Shown piece by piece: positions 52,060 to 64,000 of a stretch of 64,000 nt of DNA. The first letter of the stretch is position 1. Every line of letters begins with the position of its first letter. The position numbers and the translations under genes were made by a program. The DNA is from Mastigias papua (taxonomy: Eukaryota; Cnidaria; Scyphozoa; Rhizostomeae; Mastigiidae), in the NCBI GenBank assembly GCA_964019165.1, contig OZ025276.1, positions 12,201,028-12,265,027 of the forward strand. The letters are read 5' to 3'. Under the pieces are notes generated by a model. It had not been told where the DNA came from and did no database searches. It worked only from the letters and a program-made list of their open reading frames with translations.

Positions 52060-53820
52060 TTTCAAATTTGGTCATATTTGGGCAAACTATCAAGGCTATA
52101 GCCTTACTTTTTGGCCAAAAATGGCTCATTTTCATCACTTTTCAATGTGCAATCAAAATGAATGAAGGTCACATTTGGTCATTTTTGGGCAAAATTCCAA
52201 GGCTATACCCTTACTGTTTGGCCAAAACTGGCTCATTTTCATCACTTTTCAATGTGCAATCAGAATGAATGAATTTCAAATTTGGTCATTTTTGGGCAAA
52301 ATACCAAGGCTATAGCCTTACTGTTTGGCCAAACATGGCTCATTTTCATCACTTTTCAATGTGCAATCAAAATGAATGAATTTCAAATTTGGTCATTTGT
52401 GGGCAAAATACCAAGGCTATAGCCTTACTTTTTGGCCAAAAATGGCTCATTTTCATCACTTTTCAATGTGCAATCAAAATGAATGAACTTCAAATTTGGT
52501 CATTGTTTGGCAAAATATCAAGGCTATAGCCTTACTGTTTGGCCAAACATGGCTCATTTTCATCACTTTTCAATGCGCAATCAAAATGAATGAATTTCAA
52601 CTTTGGTCATTTTTGGGCAAAATACCAAGGCTATAGCCTTACTTTTTGGCCAAAAATGGCTCATTTTCATCACTTTTCAATGTGCAATCAAAATGAATGA
52701 ATTTCAAATTTGATCATTTTTGGGCAAAATACCAAGGCTATAGCCTTACTTTTTGGACAAACATGGCTCATTTTCATCACTTTTCAATGTGCAATCAATC
52801 TGAATGAATTTGAAATTTAGTCATTTTTGGGCAAAATACCAAGGCTATAGCCTTACTTTTTGGCCAAACATGGCTCATTTTCATCACTTTTCAATGTGCA
52901 ATCAAAATGAATGAATTTCAAATTTGGTCATTTTTGGGCAAAATACCAAGGCTATAGCCTTACTTTTTGGCCAAAAATGGCTCATTTTCATCACTTTTCA
53001 ATGTGCAATCAAAATGAATGAATTTCAAATTTGGTCATATTTGGGCAAACTATCAAGGCTATAGCCTTACTTTTTGGCCAAAAATGGCTCATTTTCATCA
53101 CTTTTCAATGTGCAATCAAAATGAATGAAGGTCACATTTGGTCATTTTTGGGCAAAATTCCAAGGCTATACCCTTACTGTTTGGCCAAAACTGGCTCATT
53201 TTCATCACTTTTCAATGTGCAATCAAAATGAATGAATTTCAAATTTGGTCATTTTTGGGCAAAATACCAAGGCTATAGCCTTACTGTTTGGCCAAACATG
53301 GCTCATTTTCATCACTTTTCAATGTGCAATCAAAATGAATGAATTTCAAATTTGGTCATTTGTGGGCAAAATACCAAGGCTATAGCCTTACTTTTTGGCC
53401 AAAAATGGCTCATTTTCATTACTTTTCAATGTGCAATCAAAATGAATGAACTTCAAATTTGGTCATTGTTTGGCAAAATATCAAGGCTATAGCCTTACTG
53501 TTTGGCCAAACATGGCTCATTTTCATCACTTTTCAATGCGCAATCAAAATGAATGAATTTCAACTTTGGTCATTTTTGGGCATAATACCAAGGCTATAGC
53601 CTTACTTTTTGGCCAAAACTGGCTCATTTTCATCACTTTTCAATGTGCAATCAAAATGAATGAATTTCAAATTTGATCATTTTTGGGCAAAATACCAAGG
53701 CTATAGCCTTACTTTTTGGACAAACATGGCTCATTTTCATCACTTTTCAATGTGCAATCAATCTGAATGAATTTGAAATTTAGTCATTTTTGGGCAAAAT
53801 ACCAAGGCTATAGCCTTACT
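52060..53820 (+). repeat. Nine-monomer higher-order repeat, two copies
   Basis: Features at 52068 recur at 53031, a spacing of 963 bases, exactly nine monomers. The succession of variants (ACTATCAAGG, GAAGGTCACA with GGCTATACCC, CATTTGTGGGC, CATTGTTTGGC, AATGCGCAATC, TTTGATCATT, ATCAATCTGAATG) is the same in both copies with only scattered differences. Confidence 0.8.
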
Positions 53821-54919
53821 TTTTGGCCAAAAATGGCTCATTTTCATCACTTTTCAATGTGCAATCAAAATGAATGAATTTCAAATTTGGTCATGTTTGG
53901 GCAAAATACCAAGGCTATAGCCTTACTTTTTGGCCAAAAATGGCTCATTTTCATCACTTTTCAATGTGCAATCAAAATGAATGAAGGGCAAATTTGGTCA
54001 TTTTTGGGCAAAATTCCAAGGCTATAGCCTTACTTTTTGGCCAAACTGGCTCATTTTCATCACTTTTCAATGTGCAATCAAAATGAATGAATTTCAAATT
54101 TGGTCATATTTGGGCAAACTATCAAGGCTATAGCCTTACTTTTTGGCCAAAACTGGCTCATTTTCATCACTTTTCAATGTGCAATCAAAATGAATGAATT
54201 TCAAATTTGGCCATTTTAGGGCAAAATACCAAGGCTATAGCCTTACTTTTTGGCCACAAATGGCTCATTTTCATCACTTTTCAATGTGCAATCAGAATGA
54301 ATGAATTTCAAATTTGGTCATTTTTGGGCAAAATACCAAGGCTATAGCCTTACTTTTTGGCCAAAAATGGCTCATTTTCAACACTTTTCAATGTGCAATC
54401 ACAATGAATGAATTTCAAATTTGGTCATTTTCGGGCAAAATACCAAGGCTATAGCCTTACTTTTTGGGCAAACATGGCTCATTTTCATCACTTTTCAATG
54501 TGCAATCAAAATGAATGAAGGTCAAATTTGGTCATGTTTGGGCAAAATTCCAAGGCTATAGCCTTACTGTTTGGCCAAAACTGGCTCATTTTCATCACTT
54601 TTCAATGTGCAATCAAAATGAATGAATTTCAAATTTGGTCATTTTTGGGCAAAATACCAAGGCTATAGCCTTACTGTTTGGCCAAAACATGGCTCATTTT
54701 CATCACTTTTCAATGTGCAATCAAAATGAATGAAGGTCAAATTTGGTCATTTTTTGGGCAAAATCCAAGGCTATAGCCTTACTGTTTGGCCAAAACTGGC
54801 TCATTTTCATCACTTTTCAATGTGCAATCAAAATGAATGAATTTCAAATTTGGTCATATTGGGGCAAAATACCAAGGCTATAGCCTTACTGTTTGGCCAA
54901 ACATGGCTCATTTTCATCA

Positions 54920-57150
54920 CTTTTCAATGTGCAATCAACATGAATGAGCTTCAAATTTGGTCATTTTTGGACAAACTATCAAGGCTATAGCCTTACTTTT
55001 TGGCCAAAACTGGCTCATTTTCATCACTTTTCAATGTGCAATCACAATGAATGAATTTCAAATTTGGTCATTTTTGGGCAAAATACCAAGGCTATAGCCT
55101 TACTTTTTGGCCAAAAATTGGTGATTTTCATCACTTTTCAATGTGCAATCAAACTGATTGAATTTAAAAAATTGGTAATTTTTCGGCAAAATACCACGGC
55201 TATAGCCTTACTTTTTGGCCAAAAATGGCTCAGTTTCATCACTTTTCAATGTGCAATCAAAATGAATGAATTTCAAATTTGGTCATTTTTGGGCAAAATA
55301 CCAAGGCTATAGCCTTACTTTTTGGCCAAAATGGCTCATTTTCATCACTTTTCAATGTGCAATCAAAATGAATGATTTTCAAATTTGGTCATATTTGGGC
55401 AAAATACCAAGGCTATAGCCTTACTGTTTGGCCAAAACTGGCTCATTTTCATCACTTTTCAATGTGCAATCAAAATGAATGAATTTCAAATTTGGTCATT
55501 TTTGGGCAAAATACCAAGGCTATAGCCTTACTTTTTGGCCAAAAATGGCTCATTTTCATCACTTTTCAATGTGCAATCAACATGAATGAATTTCAAATTT
55601 GGTCATTTTTGGACAAACTATCAAGGCTATAGCCTTACTTTTTGGCCAAAAATGGCTCATTTTCATCACTTCTCAATGTGCAATCAAAATGAATGAATTT
55701 CAAATTTCGTCATTTTTGGGCAACATACCAAGGCTATAGCCTTACTTTTTGGCCAAAACATGGCTCATTTTCATCACTTTTCAATGTGCAATCAAAATGA
55801 ATGAATTTCAAATTTGGTCAATTTTGGGCAAAATACCAAGGCTATAGCCTTACTTTTTGGACAAACATGGCTCATTTTCATCACTTTTCAATGTGCAATC
55901 AAACTGAATGAATTTGAAATTTAGTCATTTTTGGGCAAAATACCAAGGCTATAGCCTTACTTTTTGGCCAAAAATGGCTCATTTTCATCACTTTTCAATG
56001 TGCAATCAAAATGAATGAATTTCAAATTTGGTCATTTTTGGGCAAAATACCAAGGCTATAGCCTTACTTTTTGGCCAAAAATGGCTCATTTTCATCACTT
56101 TTCAATGTGCAATCAAAATGAATGAAGGGCAAATTTGGTCATTTTTGGGCAAAATTCCAAGGCTATAGCCTTACTGTTTGGCCAAACTGGCTCATTTTCA
56201 TCACTTTTCAATGTGCAATCAAAATGAATGAATTTCAAATTTGGTCATATTTGGGCAAACTATCAAGGCTATAGCCTTACTTTTTGGCCAAAAATGGCTC
56301 ATTTTCATCACTTTTCAATGTGCAATCAAAATGAATGAATTTCAAATTTGGCCATTTTAGGGCAAAATACCAAGGCTATAGCCTTACTTTTTGGCCACAA
56401 ATGGCTCATTTTCATCACTTTTTCAATGTGCAATCAGAATGAATGAATTTCAAATTTGGTCATTTTTGGGCAACATACCAAGGCTATACCCTTACTGTTT
56501 GGCCAAACATGGCTCATTTTCATCACTTTTCAATGTGCAATCAAAATGAATGAATTTCAAATTTGGTCATATTTGGGCAAATACCAAGGCTATAGCCTTG
56601 CTGTTTGGCCAAACATGGCTCATTTTCATCACGTTCAATGTGCAATCAAACTGAATGAATTTGAAATTTAGTCATTTCTGGGCAAAATACCAAGGCTATA
56701 GCCTTACTTTTTTGGCCAAAAATGGCTCATTTTCATCACTTTCAATGTGCAATCAAAATGAATGAATTTCAAATTTGGTCATATTTGGGCAAACTATCAA
56801 GGCTATAGCCTTACTTTTTGGCCAAAAATGGCTCATTTTCATCACTTTTCAATGTGCAATCAAAATGAATGAAGGTCACATTTGGTCATTTTTGGGCAAA
56901 ATTCCAAGGCTATACCCTTACTGTTTGGCCAAAACTGGCTCATTTTCATCACTTTTCAATGTGCAATCAAAATGAATGAATTTCAAATTTGGTCATTTTT
57001 GGGCAAAATACCAAGGCTATAGCCTTACTGTTTGGCCAAAACATGGCTCATTTCATCACTTTTCAATGTGATGTGCAATCAAAATGAATGAAGGTCAAAT
57101 TTGGTCATTTTTGGGCAAAATTTCCAAGGCTATAGCCTTACTGTTTGGCC
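54920..57150 (+). repeat. Left copy of a large intra-array duplication
   Basis: This segment and 61770-64000 match in the order of rare variants at a constant offset of about 6850 bases, close to 64 monomers. Shared rarities include ATGAGCTTCAAA, TGATTGAATTTAAAAAATTG with TTTTTCGGC, TTCTCAATG, CAATTTTGGGC, GCCTTGCTG and the five-base insertion in TCAATGTGATGTGCAATC near 57066 and 63916. Confidence 0.85.
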
Positions 57151-60100
57151 AAAACTGGCTCATTTTCATCACTTTTCAATGTGCAATCAAAATGAATGAA
57201 TTTGAAATTTAGTCATTTTTGGGCAAAATACCAAGGCTATAGCCTTACTTTTTGGCCAAAAATGGCTCATTTTCATCACTTTTCAATGTGCAATCAAAAT
57301 GAATGAATTTCAAATTTGGTCATTTTTGGGCAAAATACCAAGGCTATAGCCTTACTTTTTGGCCAAAAATGGCTCATTTTCATCACTTTTCAATGTGCAA
57401 TCAAATGAATGAAGGGCAAATTTGGTCATTTTTGGGCAAAATTCCAAGGCTATAGCCTTACTGTTGGCCAAACTGGCTCATTTTCATCACTTTTCAATGT
57501 GCAATCAAAATGAATGAATTTCAAATTTGGTCATATTTGGGCAAACTCATCAAGGCTATAGCCTTACTTTTTGGCCAAAAATGGCTCATTTTCATCACTT
57601 TTCAATGTGCAATCACAATGAATGAATTTCAAATTTGGCCATTTTAGGGCAAAATACCAAGGCTATAGCCTTACTTTTTGGCCACAAATGGCTCATTTTC
57701 ATCACTTTTCAATGTGCAATCAGAATGAATGAATTTCAAATTTGGTCATTATTTGGGCAACATACCAAGGCTATAGCCTTACTTTTTGGCCAAAAATGGC
57801 TCATTGTCATCACTTTTCATGTGCAATCACAATGAATGAATTTCAAATTTGGTCATTTTTGGGCAAAATACCAAGGCTATAGCCTTACTTTTTGGCCACA
57901 AATGGCTCATTTTCATCACTTTTCAATGTGCAATCAAAATGATGAAGGTCACATTTGGTCATTTTTGGGCAAAATTCCAAGGCTATACCCTTACTGTTTG
58001 GCCAAACATGGCTCATTTTCATCACTTTTCAATGTGCAATCAAAATGAATGAATTTCAAATTTGGTCATATTTGGGCAAATACCAAGGCTATAGCCTTGC
58101 TGTTTGGCCAAACATGGCTCATTTTCATCACGTTTCAATGTGCAATCAAACTGAATGAATTTGAAATTTAGTCATTTCTGGGCAAAATACCAAGGCTATA
58201 GCCTTACTTTTTGGCCAAAAATGGCTCATTTTCATCACTTTTCAATGTGCAATCAAAATGAAATGAATTTCAAATTTGGTCATATTTGGGCAAACTATCA
58301 AGGCTATAGCCTTACTTTTTGGCCAAGAATGGCTCATTTTCATCACTTTTCAATGTGCAATCAAAATGAATGAAGGTCACATTTGGTCATTTTTGGGCAA
58401 AATTCCAAGGCTATACCCTTACTGTTTGGCCAAAACTGGCTCATTTTCATCACTTTTCAATGTGCAATCAAAATGAATGAATTTCAAATTTGGTCATTTT
58501 TGGGCAAAATACCAAGGCTATAGCCTTACTGTTTGGCCAAAACATGGCTCATTTTCATCACTTTTCAATGTGATGTGCAATCAAAATGAATGAAGGTCAA
58601 ATTTGGTCATTTTGGGCAAAATTCCAAGGCTATAGCCTTACTGTTTGGCCAAAACTGGCTCATTTTCATCACTTTTCAATGTGCAATCAAAATGAATGAA
58701 TTTGAAATTTAGTCATTTTTTGGGCAAAATACCAAGGCTATAGCCTTACTTTTTGGCCAAAAATGGCTCATTTTCATCACTTTTCAATGTGCAATCAAAA
58801 TGAATGAATTTCAAATTTGGTCCATTTTGGGCAAAATACCAAGGCTATAGCCTTACTTTTTGGCCAAAAATGGCTCATTTTCATACACTTTTCAATGTGC
58901 AATCAAAATGAATGAAGGGCAAATTTGGTCATTTTTGGGCAAAATTCCAAGGCTATAGCCTTACTGTTTGGCCAAACTGGCTCATTTTGATCACTTTTCA
59001 ATGTGCAATCAAAATGAATGAATTTCAAATTTGGTCATATTTGGGCAACATCAAGGCTATAGCCTTACTTTTTGGCCAAAAATGGCTCATTTTCATCACT
59101 TTTCAATGTGCAATCAAAATGAATGAATTTCAAATTTGGCCATTTTAGGGCAAAATACCAAGGCTATAGCCTTACTTTTTGGCCACAAATGGCTCATTTT
59201 CATCACTTTTCAATGTGCAATCAGAATGAATGAATTTCAAATTTGGTCATTTTTGGGCAACATACCAAGGCTATAGCCTTACTTTTTGGCCAAAAATGGC
59301 TCATTGTCATCACTTTTCAATGTGCAATCACAATGAATGAATTTCAAATTTGGTCATTTTTGGGCAAAATACCAAGGCTATAGCCTTACTTTTTGGCCAC
59401 AAATGGCTCATTTTCATCACTTTTCAATGTGCAATCAAAATGAATGAAGGTCACATTTGGTCATTTTTGGGCAAAATTCCAAGGCTATACCCTTACTGTT
59501 TGGCCAAACATGGCTCATTTTCATCACTTTTCAATGTGCAATCAAAATGAATGAATTTCAAATTTGGTCATTTTTGGGCAAAATACCAAGGCTATAGCCT
59601 TACTTTTTGGACAAACATGGCTCATTTTCATCACTTTTCAATGTGCAATCAAACTGAATGAATTTGAAATTTAGTCATTTTTGGGCAAAATACCAAGGCT
59701 ATAGCCTTACTTTTTGGCCAAAAATGGCTCAGTTTCATCACTTTTCAATGTGCAATCAAAATGAATGAATTTCAAATTTGGTCATTTTTGGGCAAAATAC
59801 CAAGGCTATAGCCTTACTTTTTGGCCAAAATGGCTCATTTTCATCACTTTTCAATGTGCAATCAAAATGAATGAAGGGCAAATTTGGTCATTTTTGGGCA
59901 AAATACCAAGGCTATAGCCTTACTTTTTGGACAAACATGGCTGATTTTCATCACTTTTCAATGTGCAATCAAACTGAATGAATTGAAATTTAGTCATTTT
60001 TGGGCAAAATACCAAGGCTATAGCCTTACTGTTTGGCCAAAAATGGCTCATTTTCATCACTTTTCAATGTGCAATCAAAATGAATGAATTTCAAATTTGG

Positions 60101-61769
60101 TCATTTTTGGGCAAAATACCAAGGCTATAGCCTTACTTTTTGGCCAAAAATGGCTCATTTTCATCACTTTTCAATGTGCAATCAAAATGAATGAAGGGCA
60201 AATTTGGTCATTTTTGGGCAAAATTCCAAGGCTATAGCCTTACTGTTTGGCCAAACTGGCTCATTTTCATCACCTTTCAATGTGCAATCAAAATGAATGA
60301 ATTTCAAATTTGGTCATATTTGGGCAAACTATCAAGGCTATAGCCTTACTTTTTGGCCAAAAATGGCTCATTTTCATCACTTTTCAATGTGCAATCAAAA
60401 TGAATGAATTTCAAACTTGGCCATTTTAGGGCAAAATACCAAGGCTATAGCCTTACTTTTTGGCCACAAATGGCTCATTTTCATCACTTTCAATGTGCAA
60501 TCAGAATGAATGAATTTCAAATTTGGTCATTTTTGGGCAACATACCAAGGCTATAGCCTTACTTTTTGGCCACAAATGGCTCATTGTCATCACTTTTCAA
60601 TGTGCAATCACAATGAATGAATTTCAAATTTGGTCATTTTTGGGCAAAATACCAAGGCTATAGCCTTACTTTTTGGCCAAAAATGGCTCATTTTCATCAC
60701 TTTTCAATGTGCAATCAAAATGAATGAATTTCAAATTTGGTCATATTTGGGCAAACTATCAAGGCTATAGCCTTACTTTTTGGCCAAAAATGGCTCATTT
60801 TCATCACTTTTCAATGTGCAATCAAAATGAATGAAGGTCACATTTGGTCATTTTTGGGCAAAATTCCAAGGCTATACCCTTACTGTTTGGCCAAAACTGG
60901 CTCATTTTCATCACTTTTCAAATGTGCAATCAAAATGAATGAATTTCAAATTTGGTCATTTTTGGGCAAAATACCAAGGCTATAGCCTTACTGTTTGGCC
61001 AAACATGGCTCATTTTCATCACTTTTCAATGTGCAATCAAAATGAATGAATTTCAAATTTGGTCATTTGTGGGCAAAATACCAAGGCTATAGCCTTACTT
61101 TTTGGCCAAAAATGGCTCATTTTCATCACTTTTCAATGTGCAATCAAAATGAATGAACTTCAAATTTGGTCATTGTTTGGCAAAATATCAAGGCTATAGC
61201 CTTACTGTTTGGCCAAACATGGCTCCATTTTCATCACTTTTCAATGCGCAATCAAAATGAATGAATTTCAACTTTGGTCATTTTTGGGCAAAATACCAAG
61301 GCTATAGCCTTACTTTTTGGCCAAAAATGGCTCATTTTCATCACTTTTCAATGTGCAATCAAAATGAATGAATTTCAAATTTGGTCATTTTTGGGCAAAA
61401 TACCAAGGCTATAGCCTTACTTTTTGGCCAAAAATGGCTCATTTTCATCACTTTTCAATGTGCAATCAAAATGAATGAAGGGCAAATTTGGTCATTTTTG
61501 GGCAAAATTCCAAGGCTATAGCCTTACTGTTTGGCCAAACTGGCTCATTATCATCACTTTTCAATGTGCAATCAAAATGAATGAATTTCAAATTTGGTCA
61601 TATTTGGGCAAACTATCAAGGCTATAGCCTTACTTTTTGGCCAAAAATGGCTCATTTTCATCACTTTTCAATGTGCAATCAAAATGAATGAATTTCAAAT
61701 TTGGCCATTTTTAGGGCAAAATACCAAGGCTATAGCCTTACTTTTGGCCACAAATGGCTCATTTTCATC

Positions 61770-64000
61770 ACTTTTCAATGTGCAATCAACATGAATGAGC
61801 TTCAAATTTGGTCATTTTTGGACAAACTATCAAGGCTATAGCCTTACTTTTTGGCCAAAACTGGCTCATTTTCATCACTTTTCAATGTGCAATCACAATG
61901 AATGAATTTCAAATTTGGTCATTTTTGGGCAAAATACCAAGGCTATAGCCTTACTTTTTGGCCAAAAATTGGTCATTTTCATCACTTTTCAATGTGCAAT
62001 CAAACTGATTGAATTTAAAAAATTGGTAATTTTTCGGCAAAATACCACGGCTATAGCCTTACTTTTTGGCCAAAAATGGCTCATTTTCATCACTTTTCAA
62101 TGTGCAATCAAAATGAATGAATTTCAAATTTGGTCATTTTTGGGCAAAATACCAAGGCTATAGCCTTACTTTTTGGCCAAAATGGCTCATTTTCATCACT
62201 TTTCAATGTGCAATCAAAATGAATGATTTTCAAATTTGGTCATATTTGGGCAAAATACCAAGGCTATAGCCTTACTGTTTGGCCAAAACTGGCTCATTTT
62301 CATCACTTTTCAATGTGCAATCAAAATGAATGAATTTCAAATTTGGTCATTTTTGGGCAAAATACCAAGGCTATAGCCTTACTTTTTGGCCAAAAATGGC
62401 TCATTTTCATCACTTTTCAATGTGCAATCAACATGAATGAATTTCAAATTTGGTCATTTTTGGACAAACTATCAAGGCTATAGCCTTACTTTTTGGCCAA
62501 AAAATGGCTCATTTTCATCACTTCTCAATGTGCAATCAAAATGAATGAATTTCAAATTTCGTCATTTTTGGGCAACATACCAAGGCTATAGCCTTACGTT
62601 TTGGCCAAAAATGGCTCATTTTCATCACTTTTCAATGTGCAATCAAAATGAATGAATTTCAAATTTGGTCAATTTTGGGCAAAATACCAAGGCTATAGCC
62701 TTACTTTTTGGACAAACATGGCTCATTTTCATCACTTTTCAATGTGCAATCAAACTGAATGAATTTGAAATTTAGTCATTTTTGGGCAAAATACCAAGGC
62801 TATAGCCTTACTTTTTGGCCAAAAATGGCTCATTTTCATCACTTTTCAATGTGCAATCAAAATGAATGAATTTCAAATTTGGTCATTTTTGGGCAAAATA
62901 CCAAGGCTATAGCCTTACTTTTTGGCCAAAAATGGCTCATTTTCATCACTTTTCAATGTGCAATCAAAATGAATGAAGGGCAAATTTGGTCATTTTTGGG
63001 CAAAATTCCAAGGCTATAGCCTTACTGTTTGGCCAAACTGGCTCATTTTCATCACTTTTCAATGTGCAATCAAAATGAATGAATTTCAAATTTGGTCATA
63101 TTTGGGCAAACTATCAAGGCTATAGCCTTACTTTTTGGCCAAAAATGGCTCATTTTCATCACTTTTCAATGTGCAATCAAAATGAATGAATTTCAAATTT
63201 GCCATTTTAGGGCAAAATACCAAGGCTATAGCCTTACTTTTTGGCCACAAATGGCTCATTTTCATCACTTTTCAATGTGCAATCAGAATGAATGAATTTC
63301 AAATTTGGTCATTTTTGGGCAACATACCAAGGCTATACCCTTACTGTTTGGCCAAACATGGCTCATTTTCATCACTTTTCAATGTGCAATCAAATGAATG
63401 AATTTCAAATTTGGTCATATTTGGGCAAATACCAAGGCTATAGCCTTGCTGTTTGGCCAAACATGGCTCATTTTCATCACGTTTCAATGTGCAATCAAAC
63501 TGAATGAATTTGAAATTTAGTCATTTCTGGGCAAAATACCAAGGCTATAGCCTTACTTTTTGGCCAAAAATGGCTCATTTTCATCACTTTTCAATGTGCA
63601 ATCAAAATGAATGAATTTCAAATTTGGTCATATTTGGGCAAACTATCAAGGCTATAGCCTTACTTTTTGGCCAAAAATGGCTCATTTTCATCACTTTTCA
63701 ATGTGCAATCAAAATGAATGAAGGTCACATTTGGTCATTTTTGGGCAAAATTCCAAGGCTATACCCTTACTGTTTGGCCAAAACTGGCTCATTTTCATCA
63801 CTTTTCAATGTGCAATCAAAATGAATGAATTTCAAATTTGGTCATTTTTGGGCAAAATACCAAGGCTATAGCCTTACTGTTTGGCCAAAACATGGCTCAT
63901 TTTCATCACTTTTCAATGTGATGTGCAATCAAAATGAATGAAGGTCAAATTTGGTCATTTTTGGGCAAATTCCAAGGCTATAGCCTTACTGTTTGGCCAA
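61770..64000 (+). repeat. Right copy of the large intra-array duplication
   Basis: Counterpart of 54920-57150, continuing to the window edge, so the full duplicated length is not visible. The GTGATGTGC insertion also appears at about 58566, 1.5 kb after the first occurrence. A smaller 14-monomer duplication (about 56.65-58.15 kb with 58.15-59.6 kb) is therefore nested inside. Confidence 0.8.

Larger units (their letters stand above)
38415..64000 (+). repeat. 107-bp head-to-tail satellite array, more than 25.5 kb, runs off the right edge
   Basis: GAATTTCAAATTTGG recurs at 38422, 38529 and onward with a 107-base period to the last base, always in the same orientation, giving roughly 240 monomers. 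Taking GAATTTC as position 1, the consensus holds the dyad AAGGCTATAGCCTT at 36-49, the dyad TTTTTGGCCAAAAA at 52-65, then ATGGCTCATTTTCATCAC, TTTTCAATGTGCAATCAAAATG and back. Most monomers differ from consensus at a few sites. No other sequence interrupts the array. The left edge is abrupt: the first monomer is as well conserved as internal ones. The consensus is about one-third GC and contains no CpG. Open frames of 66-100 codons inside it are by-products of the repeat. Confidence 0.98.
49900..64000 (+). repeat. Satellite block B: second set of monomer variants
   Basis: Right of about 50 kb the common variants become GAAGGTCA or GAAGGGCA at the start, CATATTTGGGCAAACTATCAAGG, CTGTTTGGCC, and GGCTATACCC, which breaks the first dyad. 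Monomers with GAATTTGAAATTTAGTC also appear repeatedly. A few of these variants already occur singly at 45.4, 47.6 and 48.9 kb. Composition and period are unchanged, so this is the same satellite with a different local homogenisation history. Confidence 0.7.

Noticed and set aside
38527..63824. Many open frames of 66-100 codons on the plus strand reading MVIFGQNTKAIALLFG and variants
   Set aside because: They follow the 107-bp satellite monomer. Because 107 is not a multiple of three, a frame continues only where a monomer has an indel, and the same peptide reappears wherever the DNA repeats. There is no start context, splice structure or codon bias.
38415..64000. Possible CRISPR array because of the regular repetition
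   Set aside because: There are no unique spacers; the whole 107-bp unit repeats head to tail and the surroundings are intron-bearing animal genes.

Overview
This is animal nuclear DNA. It has intron-split genes with GT-AG junctions, about two-thirds A+T overall, hAT-type MITEs, a decayed LINE fragment and a very large satellite array. Three metazoan genes can be reconstructed by splicing: a lambda-crystallin/L-gulonate 3-dehydrogenase (CRYL1), a single sestrin, and a glutathione S-transferase-like protein. Compact genes beside unclassified repeats suggest an invertebrate, perhaps marine. The phylum cannot be fixed from the sequence alone.

Layout. 0-1.8 kb: the 5' part of CRYL1 on the minus strand, beginning with two tiny exons and running off the left edge. 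1.8-11.7 kb: intergenic DNA with three hAT-like MITEs that keep exact 8-bp target duplications, and two copies of a longer G/C-tract-bearing dispersed repeat. 11.7-24.9 kb: a complete 12-exon sestrin gene on the plus strand (552 codons), whose introns hold a TA microsatellite, a degenerate minisatellite and two inverted-repeat elements. 24.9-34.2 kb: intergenic DNA with a LINE reverse-transcriptase tail, a 61-bp tandem repeat and another hAT MITE. 34.3-37.5 kb: a 4-exon GST-like gene on the plus strand (227 codons). 38.0-38.3 kb: a pyrimidine tract. From about 38.4 kb to the right edge (more than 25.5 kb): an uninterrupted head-to-tail satellite with a 107-bp monomer, roughly 240 copies.

The three genes do not form a pathway. 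Sestrin links leucine and stress to GATOR2/mTORC1, CRYL1 belongs to glucuronate catabolism, and the GST-like protein has a thioredoxin-like fold plus a helical domain. The satellite is the most unusual object. Each monomer carries two adjacent perfect 14-bp dyads, the consensus has no CpG, and the array shows higher-order repeats of changing length plus a roughly 6.85-kb internal duplication. It is a candidate centromeric or heterochromatic satellite lying within 1 kb of a gene. Its function cannot be read from the sequence.
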